Below are positions 11,350-22,944 of a stretch of DNA of 64,000 bases, one piece after another. Below the pieces are notes generated by a model. That model did not search any database. It had not been told where the DNA came from and was given only the letters and a program-made list of their open reading frames with translations. Within the stretch, counting starts at the first letter, position 1, and every line of letters begins with the position of its first letter. The DNA comes from Myrica gale (lineage: Eukaryota > Streptophyta > Magnoliopsida > Fagales > Myricaceae): positions 11,808,001 to 11,872,000 of the forward strand of contig OZ005616.1 of NCBI GenBank assembly GCA_963930655.1, in the 5' to 3' direction. Both the position numbers and the translations under genes were made by a program.

Positions 11350-12340
11350 GATGGGATAAAATGTGGCGGAACTTCCTCTCATAAGAATCAAGAAAGTGGA
11401 CGAAAATGTGCACAAAGAATCTCGCACTGTCACCAACCAGGAGCCAAATCGGAACGACAGGCAGCAAAGGAAAGCGTTGGTGCAGAGAAGGCCCAGGGAA
11501 GGAGTTCCCCGACCACACTACGAAAGAGGCTCCCCATCACTAGTCCGAGAGCGAGATGAAGGAGTTGACACAAAGCCTGGCCGAGTTAGGAAGGATGAAG
11601 CAAAAGGTAGATAAACCACCGCAATCCTCGCTCGAAAGCATGATGCACCATATAAAATTCCCATTTACACTGGGGATAAGATTGCCAACCATATTCCGCA
11701 TGTCTGTGATCGATAAAGTGGTCCTAACCGCTATAGTAGCACGATTAACAGATGGGAGGTTTTCAGTCTCCCTAGGGAAAAAACTCCCGGAAACTTTTGG
11801 AGATTTCATGGAAAAGGCGCAAGAGTACATAAATGTATAAGACATGGTGATAGCTCACAAGGACAAGCAGCCGATCCACGAGGAACGATGACCAAAAGAA
11901 GGAAAGAGGTTTCTTCGATCAGACCTCGAACGGCGCTAAAAGCCAAAGAATGGAGCCACGAGTTGAGCGGTTGATCCTGAGATACAATGGGCTCTCAAGA
12001 TGAGATCGGACCCAGTCAAATGAGACAACCGGAAATTCTGTCGTTTCCATGGTGATCACGGCCACAATACTGATAAATGTATCTACCTAAAGAAACAAAT
12101 AAAAGCTCTTATCCAACAAGGACGTCTTCGGCGATTCACCACTACCAGAGCTGAAGAGCCATTTAGAAGAGAAGCACGAGAACCCGAAAACCAAAGCTTC
12201 AGACCTTACCAAAGGAATGATCACTGACCACGAGAAACTCAGAGTGAAAAAAAAGTCCCTAGGCAGAGAGCAAGACCATTGGAGAGATGTTCCCCGCAAA
12301 GAGTAGTTAGAGAAATTAGGGTCATCTCCGGAGGCTTTGC
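11350..12340 (+). pseudogene. gag: TAT gag remnant
   Basis: Successive + frames give a TAT-type Gag. It includes a segment with LTDGRFSVSLGKKLPETFGD and FMEKAQEYINV (about 11,740-11,840). Near 12,030-12,090 lies FCRFHGDHGHNTDKCIYLKK, matching the HGHxTxxC region of this lineage. Multiple stops (after 11,840, near 11,888 and beyond) and frame changes mean no functional protein can be made. Confidence 0.7.
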
Positions 12341-12379
12341 CACAGGAGGATCCTCAAAAAATTCTCAAGAAAAGCCTTT

Positions 12380-12915
12380 TTGAGACAACTGCTCGTAGCA
12401 AAAAAAAGTAGCGGACCTCGACGTTCGACGTCCGATGAGGAGAAACTCATCACATTCAGGGCAAAAGATATGGCTGAGGTCAGGTATCCACATGACGATG
12501 CAATAGTAATTGCCGCTATGATAGGAAACTACAACATTCGAAGAATCCTCATCGACAGAAGGAGCTCTGCTGACATCCTATACGCGATTGCGTACAACTA
12601 GATGAAGATGCGAAGAGAACAAATAACCGACATAAGCACCCTATAAAAGGATTCACCGACCATTAGGTATATGCCCTAGGAACCACAAAGTTGACATTCA
12701 CAATATGAGAATATCCTTGCGAGGCATCAATTTTCGTGACATTCCTAGTCCTCGAGGGAAAATCCTCCTATAATGTCATCATTGGGCGGACGACGCTAAA
12801 CAAGTTGAAGGCCTTAGTATCCACATCAGTTGAAGATGGAGTTTCCAACCAAAGCTGGAATTGGAGAAGTAAAAGGGGATCAAGAGCAGGCCAGAAATTG
12901 TTACTTATCAGACAC
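12380..12915 (+). pseudogene. TAT protease remnant, active site altered
   Basis: The order RAKDMAEVRYPHDDAIVIAA, then IRRILIDRRSSADILY matches the TAT aspartic protease, where the second block normally contains the catalytic DSG triplet. Here the residues are D-R-R, so the active site is lost. Downstream, [14 protein letters not shown] and a [15 protein letters not shown] block fit the end of the protease domain. Stops follow at 12,599 and later. Confidence 0.7.
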
Positions 12916-12989
12916 CTAGATGTCTGTAGCAACGATGGCCATAGAAGTTCGCGAGGAGCTCCGAGCACAACTTGTAGAACCCTTAAAGA

Positions 12990-13290
12990 AATACCGCGTT
13001 GGGAGGACTCAAAGGAGTGAACAGTCAGAATTGGGACCAACCTATTGGAAGAATCAAAGAAACTCTCACGGAGCTTCTACGAGCAAACAACAAGGTCTTC
13101 GCCTCATCGCACGAAGACATTTCGGGCATCGATCCAAAAGTCACTACCCACAAGTTGAATACACACCTCGAGGTCAAACAATCATACAACGCAAAAAAAT
13201 CTTTCCTCTAGAAAGGACTCATGCAATGAAAGAGGAAGTCAAAAAGCTAGTCCGGTAATGATTTATCAAGTAAGTCAAATACCCTAGTCG
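12990..13290 (+). pseudogene. TAT reverse transcriptase, N-terminal part
   Basis: Contains VFASSHEDISGIDPKVTTHK, the TAT 'W/S-HEDMPGIDP' block that opens RT, and then MKEEVKKLVR. Homology stops at about 13,285-13,345, where an unrelated 1.6-kb segment begins; the next RT/RNase H text is at 14,930. Confidence 0.7.
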
Positions 13291-14930
13291 AAAGCTTTGC
13301 TCCAAAATGCACTGACTCACCTTAAAATGGTTAGTGAACTACTCCCAAGCGTAGGAAGTTGTAAAGTAATACTAGGGAAGTCCTAGATCATCTCCACAAA
13401 AAACGATGTGTTCAATTTTTCATTCCAACCACCATTACAATAAAAGAAAACTATGTTCTATTTACAATTAAATTGGTATTTACAAAGGGAAAGGTCAGGT
13501 TATTGGATATCATCCATGATTACTGAAGATTTTGAGTTATGATCGATGTAAATGCTAAAAGATTAATAAAGAGCTAACAAGAAAAACATAATATTAAATG
13601 TAGCATGAGATGGAGTTGAAACTAGATAAACTCAAATAGTTGTCGAATAAACATCGCTTGGTAATCCATGTCTTCTAATAAAGTGATCGAATCGATGGAC
13701 GTGTGATAAATGATGAAGACTATCCTTGCTTGAAAAGCTAAGTCAAATACCAACATCATCTAGCCCAATCACCCAAAGAAAATACTCAACACCATGGTTT
13801 CCTACTCTAAGAGACATTTCATCGAACACTTTGTACCCAATTTTAACTAGCCAAAATCCATTCATACCCATACTCAATGCAACTAGCAAAAATTAACAAA
13901 TCACTATTCTGACATTAAATAAGTGCAATGAAAACGTAACATAACAGTCGATCATTCAAAGAAAGTGAAATCTAAGTCTAAAATGAAGAAGTGCAACAAC
14001 CCAAAGAAAGAGGGCATTCGGTCTAAACAACAGCAAGAGAGCAACACTTGGTCTAAACAACAGCAATGAAAAGCAACGAAAGGCTATGGAAAAGCAATGA
14101 AAAGAAACATTCGAGAGACTAAGGGAGCAGCAACAAAGAAAACTTTTGGGAAACTCAGCAGCAAAGAAAACTTTCTGTCTTCCTCAGCACCAACGAACAA
14201 CATCTTGTCTTCCCTCAGCAGCCACGAAAAGTAATGAAAGGGTATGAAGAAAAGAAACAAAAACAACCCAAGAGCTATCCCAAAAGCTACGAAGGAAAAG
14301 CAATAAAAAGCAACCAACAACAACCAAAAAGCATTCGGTAGAGTAAGGGAGTAGCAGCAAGAGAGTATTCGGTCTTAGCTCAACAACAATGAAAAAGCTC
14401 TAAAAGAAAAAAAACCAAAAGCAACATAAGCTACGAAAAAAACAGCCAAAAGCTCCTAAGCTTTTGGTCTCTACGGGAGCAGCTGGAAAAAGTTACGAAA
14501 AGCAACCCCAACCAAAACCACTTTGGCCTGTTATTCCGTAAATGCCAAATGCCCACTATTTCCTTTTTGTTTTTCAGCCTCCCTCTCTCTTTGACACTTG
14601 GCAGGAGCTGGTTTGATAATTTAAATGTATTCCCCTCCTTCTCACTTCCATGAGCTCACTTCATCTCCATTGTTCATCTGCAATATGTAAAAAAAAAAAG
14701 TCAAGTTTATGGAAAATATTTCAATTGTATTTATGAAAACGAAAACATGGAAATATGGTGAGAGGAGAGAAAGAATAATAATGTTGTTTCCTTAAATTTA
14801 CTGAATTGCACTTGCTTTTGTCAAAATTAACAATTCGCCCCCTACTAATGCCCAAAGCATAATTTCTTCATTTTATAGTGGAAATGGTGTAATTTTAGAA
14901 ATTTCTCAAGTGATTAATTAACAAAATTGT
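13290..14930. mobile_element. Unidentified 1.6-kb insertion in TAT pol
   Basis: This segment separates the start of RT from its end, so it is an insertion, an insertion with deletion of the RT core, or a replacement. Near its left end is ACTACTCCCAAGCGTAGGAA followed by GTCCTAGATCATCTCCACA, a phrase I associate with interspersed plant LTR-like repeats. Bases 14,000-14,520 are built from short A-rich words such as AGCAACAAAGAAAAC and AAAGCAATGAAAAG. A minus ORF at 14,084-14,323 is low complexity. No TSD found; both borders are approximate. Confidence 0.45.
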
Positions 14931-15510
14931 GACACAATCATGCACTTTCGGCGTATCCTCTATAAATTTTTTGGGGATTCCTGATATCCGAAAGAGGAAT
15001 CGAAGCCAATCCAAAAAAATCAAGGCCATCCTGGACATGCAGCCACCGAAAAACACAAAAGTTCCCCAAGTTCCCCACTACCAAGAGAAGCACTTACCAT
15101 TCTTCAAACCACTTCGGAAAACCTTTGAGTGGACAGCAGGATGTCTAACAGCCTTTGATGAACTGAAGATATATTTAACGAACCCTCCATTCCTAAGTTC
15201 CCCAATACCCAGAGAAACTCTTTATATGTACCTCATTGTCTCAAACACAGCAGTAAGCACATCACTCATACAGGAAGTAGGGTGTTACAAGCACAATGGT
15301 CAGTAGAGTTCGAAGCTCAGGCTGTCATCATCTCGGCGAGGAAATTGAGGCCATACTTCCACGCTCATTCCATAGTTATCATGACAAACCAACCACTACT
15401 ACAAATTCTGGGAAAGGCAGATGCATGAGGGGGACTTGTCAAATGGTTAGTAGAGTTCGAGGAATTTGACATCGAATATCGATCTCGAACCACGATCAAC
15501 GGACAATTAG
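14929..15510 (+). pseudogene. TAT RT C-terminus and RNase H remnant
   Basis: CTFGVSSINFLGIPDIRKRN corresponds to the end of the RT thumb. PFFKPLRKTFEWTAGCLTAF and LYLIVSNTAVSTSLIQEVG-like text correspond to the connection and RNase H start. After a stop at 15,306-15,308, other frames continue with ISARKLRPYFHAHSI and LVEFEEFDIEYRSR, the end of the first RNase H. Several stops interrupt it. Confidence 0.75.
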
Positions 15511-15539
15511 TAGTCAACTTCGTCATAAAATTCACAGCT

Positions 15540-15890
15540 TTGATATCTCAAGAAGAAACCCCCAAGCCAGAGCCCTGGAATATCTATGTGGCCGGATCAT
15601 CCAACCACGAAGCAGGAGGTGTGAGAGTAGTCATCGAGATACCTAAAGAGGAACAAATTGAATTCGAAATCATGCTGGAGTATTCGCCCACGAGCAATGA
15701 GGCGGAATATGAAGCCCTCATAGCGGGACTCCTCACAACGGAACTCCTAGGAGGAAAGCATATCAGCGTGCATTTGGACTCGCAGTTGGTAGTAGGGCCG
15801 TTCCCAAGAGATAAAGAAGCATTTTGAAACTTTTGAGATACAACATATCCCCCGAGATCAAAATGCTTGAAATGACGCTTTAGCAACCGA
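15540..15890 (+). pseudogene. TAT second RNase H (aRH) remnant
   Basis: PWNIYVAGSSNHEAGGVRVV, then SPTSNEAEYEALIAGLLTTE, then LDSQLVVG is the additional 'archaeal-type' RNase H that distinguishes TAT from most gypsy lineages. The first catalytic aspartate, normally in a YVDG motif, is alanine here (YVAG). The NEAEYEAL glutamate and the DSQLVV aspartate remain. A frame change near 15,800 and a TGA at 15,825-15,827 end the ORF. Confidence 0.75.
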
Positions 15891-15999
15891 GGTGTCAGGA
15901 TCTATCAAGATGTTGAAAGGAAGGGAAAAGACCATACAATCTGCAGGAGTTGTGTTCGAGATCAGGACAGTTGACGAGGTGGAACCGGAGGATTGACGA

Positions 16000-16519
16000 A
16001 CCCCGATAATGAAGGTACTCAAAGAGGAAAACTCCAGGATCAACAAGCAGCAACTCCAGAAGTTCAAGAGGATAGCTCCGTGGTACACCATCATTAATGA
16101 GAATCTGTATCACCGAGGTTTCTCTAAACCACTATTACGTTGTCTCGGTGCCCGAGATGCTGACTATATGCTTCGGGAAGTGCATGAAGGAATATGCAAA
16201 AATCATTTGGAATTAAGAACCCTCGCCCAAAAGGTCATTTGAGCTGGACTCTATTGGCCTACCAATCAAGCCGATGCCCAAAAGATGGTGTAGAAGTGCG
16301 AGAAATGTTAAAGATTCGCCAACGTCATAAATATACCGGCAGAGAAGATGACGATCGTCAGCGCCCCGTACCCATTCATGCAATGGGGGATTGATATCAT
16401 TGGCCCATTCCTTTTGGGACGGAAACAACTAAAATTCTTGATAGTTGTCATTGATTACTTTACTAAGTGGGTAGAAGTTGAACCACTGGTAAAGATCACC
16501 AAGTTGAACGTCCGAAAGT
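16000..16519 (+). pseudogene. TAT integrase, N-terminal part
   Basis: Shows the zinc-binding region (REVHEGICKNHLELRTLAQK, stop, then CEKC) and the start of the catalytic core (MQWGIDIIGPFLLG, VIDYFTKWVEVEPL), with the first catalytic aspartate in GIDIIG. The frame is cut at 16,519 by the Sirevirus solo LTR and resumes at 17,788. Confidence 0.8.
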
Positions 16520-17782
16520 TGTTGGCTTTTGTGCACAATCGAGATTTTGATGATTTCAATAAATGGATCAAGTTTATGAAATGGACATCTTCAAAGACAA
16601 AGACGACTTGATGAAAGAGCCAAAGACTTGAAGAAAGAAGAACAAGAAGATGCAAGGAGCTCAAAGTGAAGTTTCAAGACCTTAGGGTACAATCTTTGCA
16701 ACTCTTTGTTTCACTTTTGACAAGGATTATGAATCACACTTGCATATTTTTCAAAACGTTCATCAACCGTTTTACCTTTTGTTTGAAAGATTAAAGGTTT
16801 CAAAACACCCAAAATATATACCCAAACCTTTTATATACTTATGGGAAGTAAGCCTTTAAAATTGGGTGTTTAAAAGTGGTCAAAAACATGGTTTTAAATG
16901 AACCGGTCTATGAAATAATTTATAGCGGTCGACCGCTACATGAAGAGGATGATGGGGTGCGTAGACAAAATTTGATAACATTCAAGTTTTATGACCGTTA
17001 GGCAACGACTACTTGAACCGGCTACTAGTACATGAAGCGGTCGACCGGTACAACTATAAAATTGTCGAATTAACCCCTAATGGCTATAAACGACTAGTTT
17101 TCATAAGTGTCCTATAAATAAATACACATCTATAACATCCAAAATGAACAACCAACGACCACATATCATTTGTATAGCTTGAGAAATATCTTAAACCTTC
17201 ATATTCTATATTTCTCATAGCACTCACACAAAACACACTTTCATATCCTTGTTTTTGTGTGAATCAAGAGATAGAGCCTTCAATTTTCATATCTACTCTA
17301 TCAAGAGAGTTTTTGTTCTTCTATCTTCATATCCAAGAGAGGTGTTTCCTTTAGTGAGGTTGTTCACTAAAGAAAAAGCTTAGAGAGTGTATATCTCAAG
17401 CTTGTTAGGTTGTGAGTGGTAAGCGCGAAAAAACATCTTGGGGTAGGTTTGAGTGTTGAGCCCGGGAAAGCACTTGTATGGTTATCTAGCACCCGGAAGC
17501 TAGTGTGTAAAGCTATTGGAAGATAGTGAAAAACCTCAAGGCTCGGTGAAGGAGCTTGAGGGGTGGATGTAAGCGGGTTTGCTGAACCACCTAAAAATCG
17601 AGAGTTTGCTTCTCTTATCCCTACTCTTTACTTTTAGCACATACTTACTCTTATTGCATATTATACTTGTGCTAAAGTAGTATCTACTAGCAAACACGTC
17701 TTTGGGGGTCAATACCGAAATTTTTTAGAAAACCAATTCACCCCCTCCTGAGTTGCCTTAATCCTGAAAACTAGGACTCACA
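16520..17782 (+). mobile_element. Sirevirus-type solo LTR
   Basis: Starts TGTTGGC, ends GACTCACA, and is flanked by AAAGT (16,515-16,519 and 17,783-17,787), a perfect 5-bp TSD. Its 3' end has the CCAATTCACCCCCTCC stretch that also ends the Sirevirus LTRs of this window (read in element orientation). A TATA box (CTATAAATA, near 17,110) supports + orientation. There is no internal region, so the element was reduced by recombination between its LTRs. It carries GTCGAC-centred palindromes at 16,924-16,937 and about 17,038-17,047. Confidence 0.85.
16924..16937. promoter_or_regulatory. 14-bp GTCGAC-centred palindrome
   Basis: AGCGGTCGACCGCT is a perfect palindrome in the solo LTR, about 180 bp upstream of its TATA box. 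A shorter GCGGTCGACCGG version lies at about 17,037. Confidence 0.55.
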
Positions 17783-17787
17783 AAAGT

Positions 17788-18485
17788 TTGTCTGGAGGAA
17801 CATCATATGCCGCTTCGGAATAGCCTGGGCAATAATCACCGACAATGGCAAGCAACACGATAACAAGGGCTTTCAAGATTTTTATGCAGAGCTTAGTATC
17901 AAGAATCATTATTCATCCCCGTACTAGCCATAAGCCAATGGACAAGTAGAACTGACAAACCGATCATGCTGAAAATTATCAAGACAAAAGGTTGACGACC
18001 ACAAAGGCCTATGGGAAGAAGAATTGCCCGAAGTATTGTGGGCTTATTGCACTACCGTTAGAACTTTGATAGGTGAAACCCCCTTTACCCTAACTTATGG
18101 AACTAAAGTTGTAATTCCGGTCAAGATAGGGGCACTCTCACCTCGGATAATGAATTTCACCCATGAAAACAACGAAGAAGAGAAACTGAATCTTGACTTG
18201 TTGGAGGAAAAAAGAGAAGATGCACGGCTCAACATGGAAGCTTACAAACACAAGATTGCAAACTACTACAATGCCAAAGTTAGGCCACACCATTTCATTC
18301 CAGGAGATTTAGTGCTTAAGAAAATACTACCTAGAACTAAAGACCAAACCGCATCGTTGGTTCCAAAAGACCAGGAACATGCAACCTGGAAGATCTTCAA
18401 GGAGAAACACTACAACACCCATGGAACTCAATACATCTTAGGAAATACTATGCTTAGATATGATCTTTGCTTTCGCTCATAGGTA
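17788..18485 (+). pseudogene. TAT integrase, C-terminal part
   Basis: Resumes after the solo LTR with FVWRNIICRFGIAWAIITDN, which carries the second catalytic aspartate. A QVELTNR block follows with the catalytic glutamate but two nearby stops. Then comes LPEVLWAYCTTVRTLIGETP, the conserved 'WAYRTT...TP' block, and finally YYNAKVRPHHFIPGDLVLKK. The last 152 codons (18,024-18,482) are open. Confidence 0.8.
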
Positions 18486-18589
18486 TGTGTTTACGCTTAT
18501 GTTAAATTATGATGTCTTGTTTATTACAACTGTTTATATAAATGAAAATTTTGAATTTATTTTCAAAACATTGAGTACCAAATGGAACC

Positions 18590-18915
18590 AGAGACAACCT
18601 CGAGAAACTGATGCTCCCATGAGCAACGCAGACAACCTCAGAAAGACGACCTCGGTGAACTACGGTTCCCAGTCGCAACAAAGACGACCTTAGAGAACCG
18701 CATTTCCCAGTCGCACCAAAGACGACCTCAGAGAATCACCACGGTTCCCAGTCGTAACAAAGATGAGCTCGGAGAATCACGGTTCCCAATCGCGCCAAAG
18801 ATGACCTCAGAGAACTACGATTCCCAGTAGCACCAAAAACGACCTCGGAGAACTACGGTTCCCAGTCGCACCAAAGACGACCTCGGAGAACCCTAGTTTC
18901 TAGTCGCACCGAAGA
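18590..18915 (+). repeat. About 42-bp tandem repeat in TAT 3' region
   Basis: Roughly seven imperfect copies of a unit containing GGTTCCCAGTCGCACCAAAG and ACGACCTCGGAGAAC. It lies just downstream of integrase, where plant TAT/Ogre elements are known to carry variable tandem repeats. Confidence 0.8.
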
Positions 18916-18924
18916 CTAAAAAGA

Positions 18925-19200
18925 GCAGACAAAAGCTCACATCAATCAAACAGTTAATGGTCATTACAAAGAGCAGACATGAGCTCACATCAATCATACA
19001 ACCAAGGGCCACTACAAAGAGCAAATAAAATCTCATTCCAATTAAGCAGCCAAAGGCCACTACAAAGAGTAGAGAATAGCTCATTCCAATTAAACAGCCA
19101 AAGGCCACCATGGAAAGCAAATAGAAGCTCATATCAACCATACAGCAAAAAGCTACCACAAAGAAGAAACAGAAAAGGCTCAAACAACGAAGCAAATTCA
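18925..19200 (+). repeat. About 57-bp tandem repeat in TAT 3' region
   Basis: Four to five imperfect copies of a unit with AAGCTCATATCAATCATACA, then AGCCAAAGGCCACTACAAAG. The period is a multiple of three. This leaves a long minus-strand ORF with a 19-residue hydrophobic repeat, which I regard as a by-product. Confidence 0.75.
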
Positions 19201-19309
19201 GAAGTGAAAGACAAAAGGCAACTATGATATATATGAATGTATAGGAGTTTGAAGCAACTAATAACAAAAATACTAATTTACTCTTCCCCGAAAGGAATAT
19301 CATGAGTGC

Positions 19310-19560
19310 GAGGTCCTAATTGCTGCACAAGATGGCGGTAATTGTGAAGCGGTAGTACAGTACTCTATGAAGCGCTGGAGCACGTCCTCCTTCTCCTTAA
19401 GATACTGGGATTCGAGGTTAAGTCAGCTCATCTCAAAATCCTCAACTTTTCGTTGCAGCTCGGCTATAACCACATCCCGGGGAGCGAATACTGCGAGCCA
19501 CACAACTTGGACACCTCTCTCTTCTGAGCATCCAGATCGTTCTCCCCAGTATTAAACTCA
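19310..19560 (-). pseudogene. TAT antisense ORF, distal fragment
   Basis: The minus strand gives degenerate coiled-coil-like text, plausibly the distal end of the antisense ORF whose other parts are at 21,488-22,708 and 35,688-36,400. It is separated from the middle part by the organelle-derived block. Confidence 0.35.
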
Positions 19561-20674
19561 GATTTGGAGGATGCAAAAAGAATGTTTCTATTTGATGAAG
19601 TCAATTTTGAACGAGAAGATTTGATAAAGTCAATGTTTTTCGCTTCAAACGGGCAGGTCGTTGAATCGTGCTGCTCCTACTTCTATTGATTGATGTTCGA
19701 ACCGGGGAGCATCTCAAAAAGTGAAATCGAGTAGGAAAGTAGGGATTTTTCATTCAAAAAGCCTGTCACGGATCAATCCAATATGTTTTCTTTTTCTTTC
19801 ACTAGTTATGAGATTTCGAAATCTCAAATCGTGACACTAGAAAAAGCTAGAAAGTGGCTATCAGACTCATCAACAAATGCAGCAGATCGAGATCTCTCAA
19901 TTCAGTAGGAATTTGACTGAAATCTATCAAGCTTTTTTTAATCAACGGTTGCTGATGTGAGATTCCAATCCATAGGCGAAATCTTCTATTCTCGAAGAGA
20001 ACTCCCAATAGCTGTGGCAGGGAACTCAATCTTTCGGGGATAAGTTATTATCTTAGGACAGGCTCGTAAGCAGAGGTAGAAGCACTCGAACTCGCTCGTT
20101 GGCTTGTTTGGTAGCTCAGCATTCTAGGTAATCCGAAGTCACTCAGGTATACAATATAGCGAAAATGTTGTTGATAAGCACCCTGGAATTCCATTCTAAT
20201 AGAATGGCTGGAGGTCAAATCCATGTTCCTATGTCAATATGAAGCGAATACTATAGTAAGAAAAGTAAACTGAAACTCATCTCGTTCAAGCGCATGAAAA
20301 TCTATAGTTTCTAGCCTGAGACGAAAGCATTGGGACTTTTCCTTACCTGGGGCACGAACGATCTCACACTGGTTCGTATTCCCTCAACAGGTTAGAGTAA
20401 TTTTAAATCAAGTAACAGGAAAAGAGACCTTTAAGTCGAGCAAGTGATCAATTGTCTATCTGCCATGCATCTGATATTACCTGGTGACTGGACACGAGTC
20501 CAGAATGCTTCAAAACGAAAAGGCTTAGGAAGTGAGGAATAAGTACACGTGGTATCTGGGATGATGGGAGAATGATGCAAAGTTCACATTGATGATCGAT
20601 TCTTTTAGGAATAAAAGCCTCCATGTTGAGTTACAGATCCTCTGTCGATATAATTTTTTGGCAGATACCGATAA

Positions 20675-20905
<231 letters not shown>

Positions 20906-21102
20906 ACCTACTCCTTCTATTTAGATCCATAAATGAAATGACCCCCTCCTAATTCTTTCATTTCAAGTTGTGAGACGCATGAAAATGAATATAAGTCCCC
21001 AAAATGCAGATAAAGAAAAAATTACAGGAAGGGGTCAAACAAATTTCCTATCTTATACTTATATTTAATTAAATTTATATTTCAATAAAATAAGGAGCCT
21101 TT

Positions 21103-21487
21103 ATGTCACGTTACAGAGGGCCTCGTTTCAAAAAAAATGTCTTATGGGGTTTTACTAGGACTAACAAGTAGAAGGCCTAAAGCCGAAAGCGATATTAGAA
21201 ATCAATCATGTTCCAGTAAAAAAATCTCAATATCATATTCGTTTAGAAGAAAAACAAAAATTGTGTTTTCATTATGGTCTTACAGAACAAGAATTACTTA
21301 AATACATTCGTATTGCCGGGTTTTACTATAATTACTTGAAATGCATTTGGATAACATTCTTTTTCGATTGGGTATGGCCTCAACTATTCTTCAAGCCCGC
21401 CAATTAGTTAACCATAGACATATTTTAGTTAATGGTCCTATAGTAGATATACCAATTTATCGCTGCAAACCCTAAGATATTATTACA
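21103..21487 (+). pseudogene. rps4: rps4 (plastid ribosomal protein S4) fragment
   Basis: Begins with a normal ATG (MSRYRGPRFKK) preceded by the GGAGCC region. Frameshifts follow within the first 25 codons, and about 27 bp are missing after the RIAG motif, where S4 normally has KAKGSTGQ-like residues. Later blocks ([39 protein letters not shown]) are clear. Homology stops after YRCKP, leaving out the last 25 or so codons. Confidence 0.9.
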
Positions 21488-22708
21488 GTGCTCCAGCTCT
21501 CTCACTTTTGAACTAGCTGAATCCAGCTCCTGATCTTGTGTCAACTCGACAGCATCGAGAGCACCCAGCATCGACACACAGTTAGATAGGTACTGAACCA
21601 TACGATTGACCTTCTGATGCCTAGGAAGAGAGAGGCTCTCAGTCATAATTTCATCTACGAATAGAGGTTGGGCATAAGACCTCGAGTGCCACATCGAATC
21701 AACCAGAGATGGAGACATGGATGGAAAATCAGGCTCCTCAGAAGACTCCAGAGTCGGCTCATCCGCAGGAGACACAGCAAGTCCCTTGCCCTTAGCCAAA
21801 GGAACTAAAGATGATCCTGACTCTCCAGCCACTAGCACTTTAGGCTCAACAACCAATACAGGTTCAGACACGCCCAAACCACCAGCAATGGAATTCCCAC
21901 AGGAGGACGTTCCAATACAATACACATCCTGGAATGAACATCAGGAACAACCCCCAGTCCAGGCAAATCTGAGTTGCCCGCAGAGGAGTGTCGGGCAAAT
22001 CGCTATCGTGAGCGTCCGAATAGTCCACGAGAGGAGTTCCAGGAAGCTCAGACTCCAATGAGGCAAATGAGGCAAACTAGTTAGAGGCCCCCACCAAATC
22101 TTCAAAAGCAGAAGGAGTCCCACCAAGAGTAGGAGAATGAGTCCTCGGCACAGAACCAGAGCGAGAGACCCTGACCTCGGGAATATCACTCACCTTCGAA
22201 TCCATCGCCTCTGTATGAACTCCGACAATGGGGCTAAACACTGGAGGCACATCCTCAAAATCTATTGCGGCAGAATGACAATCAAGTCACAACACATCAG
22301 TGAATAAATGAAAGAAAAGTCTTACAATGAATAACACTCACCGTTATTGGCTTCGTGCTTTAAGGACCTGCGAGCTATAGGAAACTCGCCTTCGACATCA
22401 GAAGGAACATGACGAGCTATTTTCCTCCGCTTAGAACCGAAATGGCGGGAAGAGCCTTCGACTTCACGAGAATGTCGAGGCTTGGAAGAACCGCCACCCA
22501 AAGAAGGAGTAGGAGAATCCCACCTAAAACCACCACCTGAAGATGGGTCTCAGGTGTCTCTCCCAACCTTAGAAGAAGAACTACTCACCCTACCGAAAAA
22601 TCTAAGGTGAGAGTAACCAAGTAACCCCACGACATTCTCCTTGCAAAGGAGAACGTTCCAGTAAACAGGATCAATCCTAGCAAGACTGTCTACTCGAGCT
22701 TGCTCATC
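21488..22708 (-). pseudogene. TAT antisense ORF, middle fragment
   Basis: Minus-strand text with a coiled-coil-rich segment (LTQDQELDSASSKVRELEHC near 21,490-21,560) and an acidic, Ser/Pro-rich stretch towards 22,190. A coiled coil with a Ser/Pro-rich region matches the additional antisense ORF of some TAT elements. It is continuous with 35,688-36,400 once the copia element is removed. Confidence 0.45.
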
Positions 22709-22713
22709 ACAAT

Positions 22714-22914
22714 TATTACAGATCACTTAGGCTAATTAGCCTCCAACGGCTACTTCCCATTTTCATTCCTTACCTTGTATAGCAGTTTCTTTCCTTATGT
22801 ATTTTTCTTTCCTTTACACATATATTCTCCTTGTATTATTTATACATGTATACGTGAACATAATAAGATAGTGCAATTACAACTATTCTCAACCTCTCTT
22901 TGCAATTCTCAACA
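22714..22914 (+). repeat. 5' LTR of copia element
   Basis: 201 bp, TATTACAGATC...TCTCAACA, apparently identical to the 3' LTR. Confidence 0.95.
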
Positions 22915-22926
22915 TGGTATCGGAGC
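22915..22926 (+). other. Primer-binding site of copia element
   Basis: TGGTATCGGAGC abuts the 5' LTR and fits the initiator methionine tRNA 3' end with one change from the usual TGGTATCAGAGC. Confidence 0.85.
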
Positions 22927-22944
22927 AGTGAATCTTCAGTCTCT

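Noticed and set aside
18893..19303. 136-codon hydrophobic ORF resembling a multi-span membrane protein
   Set aside because: Produced by the 57-bp tandem repeat, whose length is a multiple of three; antisense to a retrotransposon 3' region.
19680..19720. GTTCGAACC motif resembling a tRNA T-arm in the organelle block
   Set aside because: No cloverleaf could be drawn around it by eye on either strand.
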